DNA from: Icerya purchasi
Lineage: Eukaryota; Arthropoda; Insecta; Hemiptera; Monophlebidae
Direction of reading: 5' to 3'
DNA: 64,000 nt
Assembly (NCBI GenBank): GCA_039619475.1
Contig: CM077115.1
Location: forward strand, 35,105,083 to 35,169,082
The translations under genes were made by a program, and so were the position numbers. Below are positions 63,613 to 64,000 of the stretch, piece by piece (position 1 is the first letter of the stretch; the number at the start of each line of letters is the position of its first letter). The notes beneath the pieces are model-generated. The model was not told where the DNA came from, made no database searches, and was given only the letters and a program-made list of their open reading frames with translations.

Positions 63613-64000
63613 GACTAGAGATTATCATCTTCGGCATACTTACGAGAGTCACTCGCGCTAGCCAGTATTAAACATAGATGCGATTCTTCTGCATAAACCT
63701 GGTTTCTTCTCGATTCTATCTTTCATTTTCCAGAATGAGGCCGATTTTGACGTTTTGCTAGAACGGCGAAATTCCTTAATGTCGCGGCAATTGTGTTCGT
63801 TCTCTGAAATAGGGTGAAGTGGTTAAAATCGATGCCGTTTTTCGGGACGTCGTAGGTGTTTAGCGTACAGTTTCAGTTTGTAATCGAGAAGAAATCCAAA
63901 CTATTTCTTGTTAATAAAATTTTCTTTTGGAAGTCGACGCGGCGTCTATTAATAATTTATGTGTTTGCGCTGTCGAGGCAGCTGTGTAGGCATTCGTGGC

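Noticed and set aside
1..64000. CRISPR arrays, bacterial operons, ribosome binding sites, prophage
   Set aside because: The window is eukaryotic; short direct repeats present are microsatellites or transposon parts.

Overview
The window is eukaryotic and AT-rich (roughly two thirds A+T by eye). It has long poly-T and poly-A runs, microsatellites, spliceosomal GT-AG junctions and many decayed transposable elements. The one gene I recognise is the 5' part of an arthropod-type atypical protein kinase C (aPKC). Together with the element types (tRNA-headed SINEs, RTE-like and I/Jockey-like LINEs, a mariner, a hAT-like MITE), this suggests an insect with a large, intron-rich genome. I cannot name the species.

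Layout. 1-6.9 kb is non-coding, with two degenerate inverted-repeat DNA elements (about 2.0-2.7 kb; 3600-4015) and a minus-strand tRNA-derived SINE (about 5.0-5.3 kb). 6966-8168 holds three plus-strand coding exons of aPKC, encoding essentially the whole PB1 domain. I found no later aPKC exon (C1, kinase) downstream, so either the next intron exceeds 55 kb or the exons are short and missed. 8.2-22.8 kb is intron-like sequence containing a perfect-arm hairpin (10069-10130), a second SINE family (14.3-14.6 kb) and a decayed I/Jockey-type LINE with recognisable RT-end and RNase H motifs (18.6-20.1 kb). 23324-24188 is a convincing 288-codon first coding exon starting MAWGYWS, with a strong GTAAGT donor and a long CT tract about 0.4 kb upstream. 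I do not recognise its family. It ends in phase 1, the same phase as the last aPKC exon, so it may be either a nested gene or an alternative aPKC start.

24.2-34 kb is intron-like and very rich in T runs, with a TATC microsatellite and a CpG-rich island (31.26-31.91 kb) that looks like a promoter. 34-41 kb is repeat-dense: an RTE-type LINE 3' end, a GC-rich repeat-like block, a second minus-strand SINE, and a LINE tail that resembles the SINE's 3' end. 41-52 kb is mostly featureless, with a GC-richer block, an inverted-repeat element near 46 kb and a LINE C-terminus at 51.9-52.4 kb. 54.3-56.2 kb is a nested insertion: an RTE-like LINE split by an 842 bp mariner-like element. 60.1-61.1 kb is a second LINE with RNase H motifs; 61.7-62.2 kb is a GC-richer block; 62864-62964 is a long hairpin; a SINE fragment lies near 63.5 kb.

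No rRNA, functional tRNA, CRISPR or bacterial-type feature was seen, and no clearly novel multigene system. The best leads are the possible alternative aPKC promoter/N-terminus, the two hairpins, the SINE/LINE tail sharing and the nested mariner.
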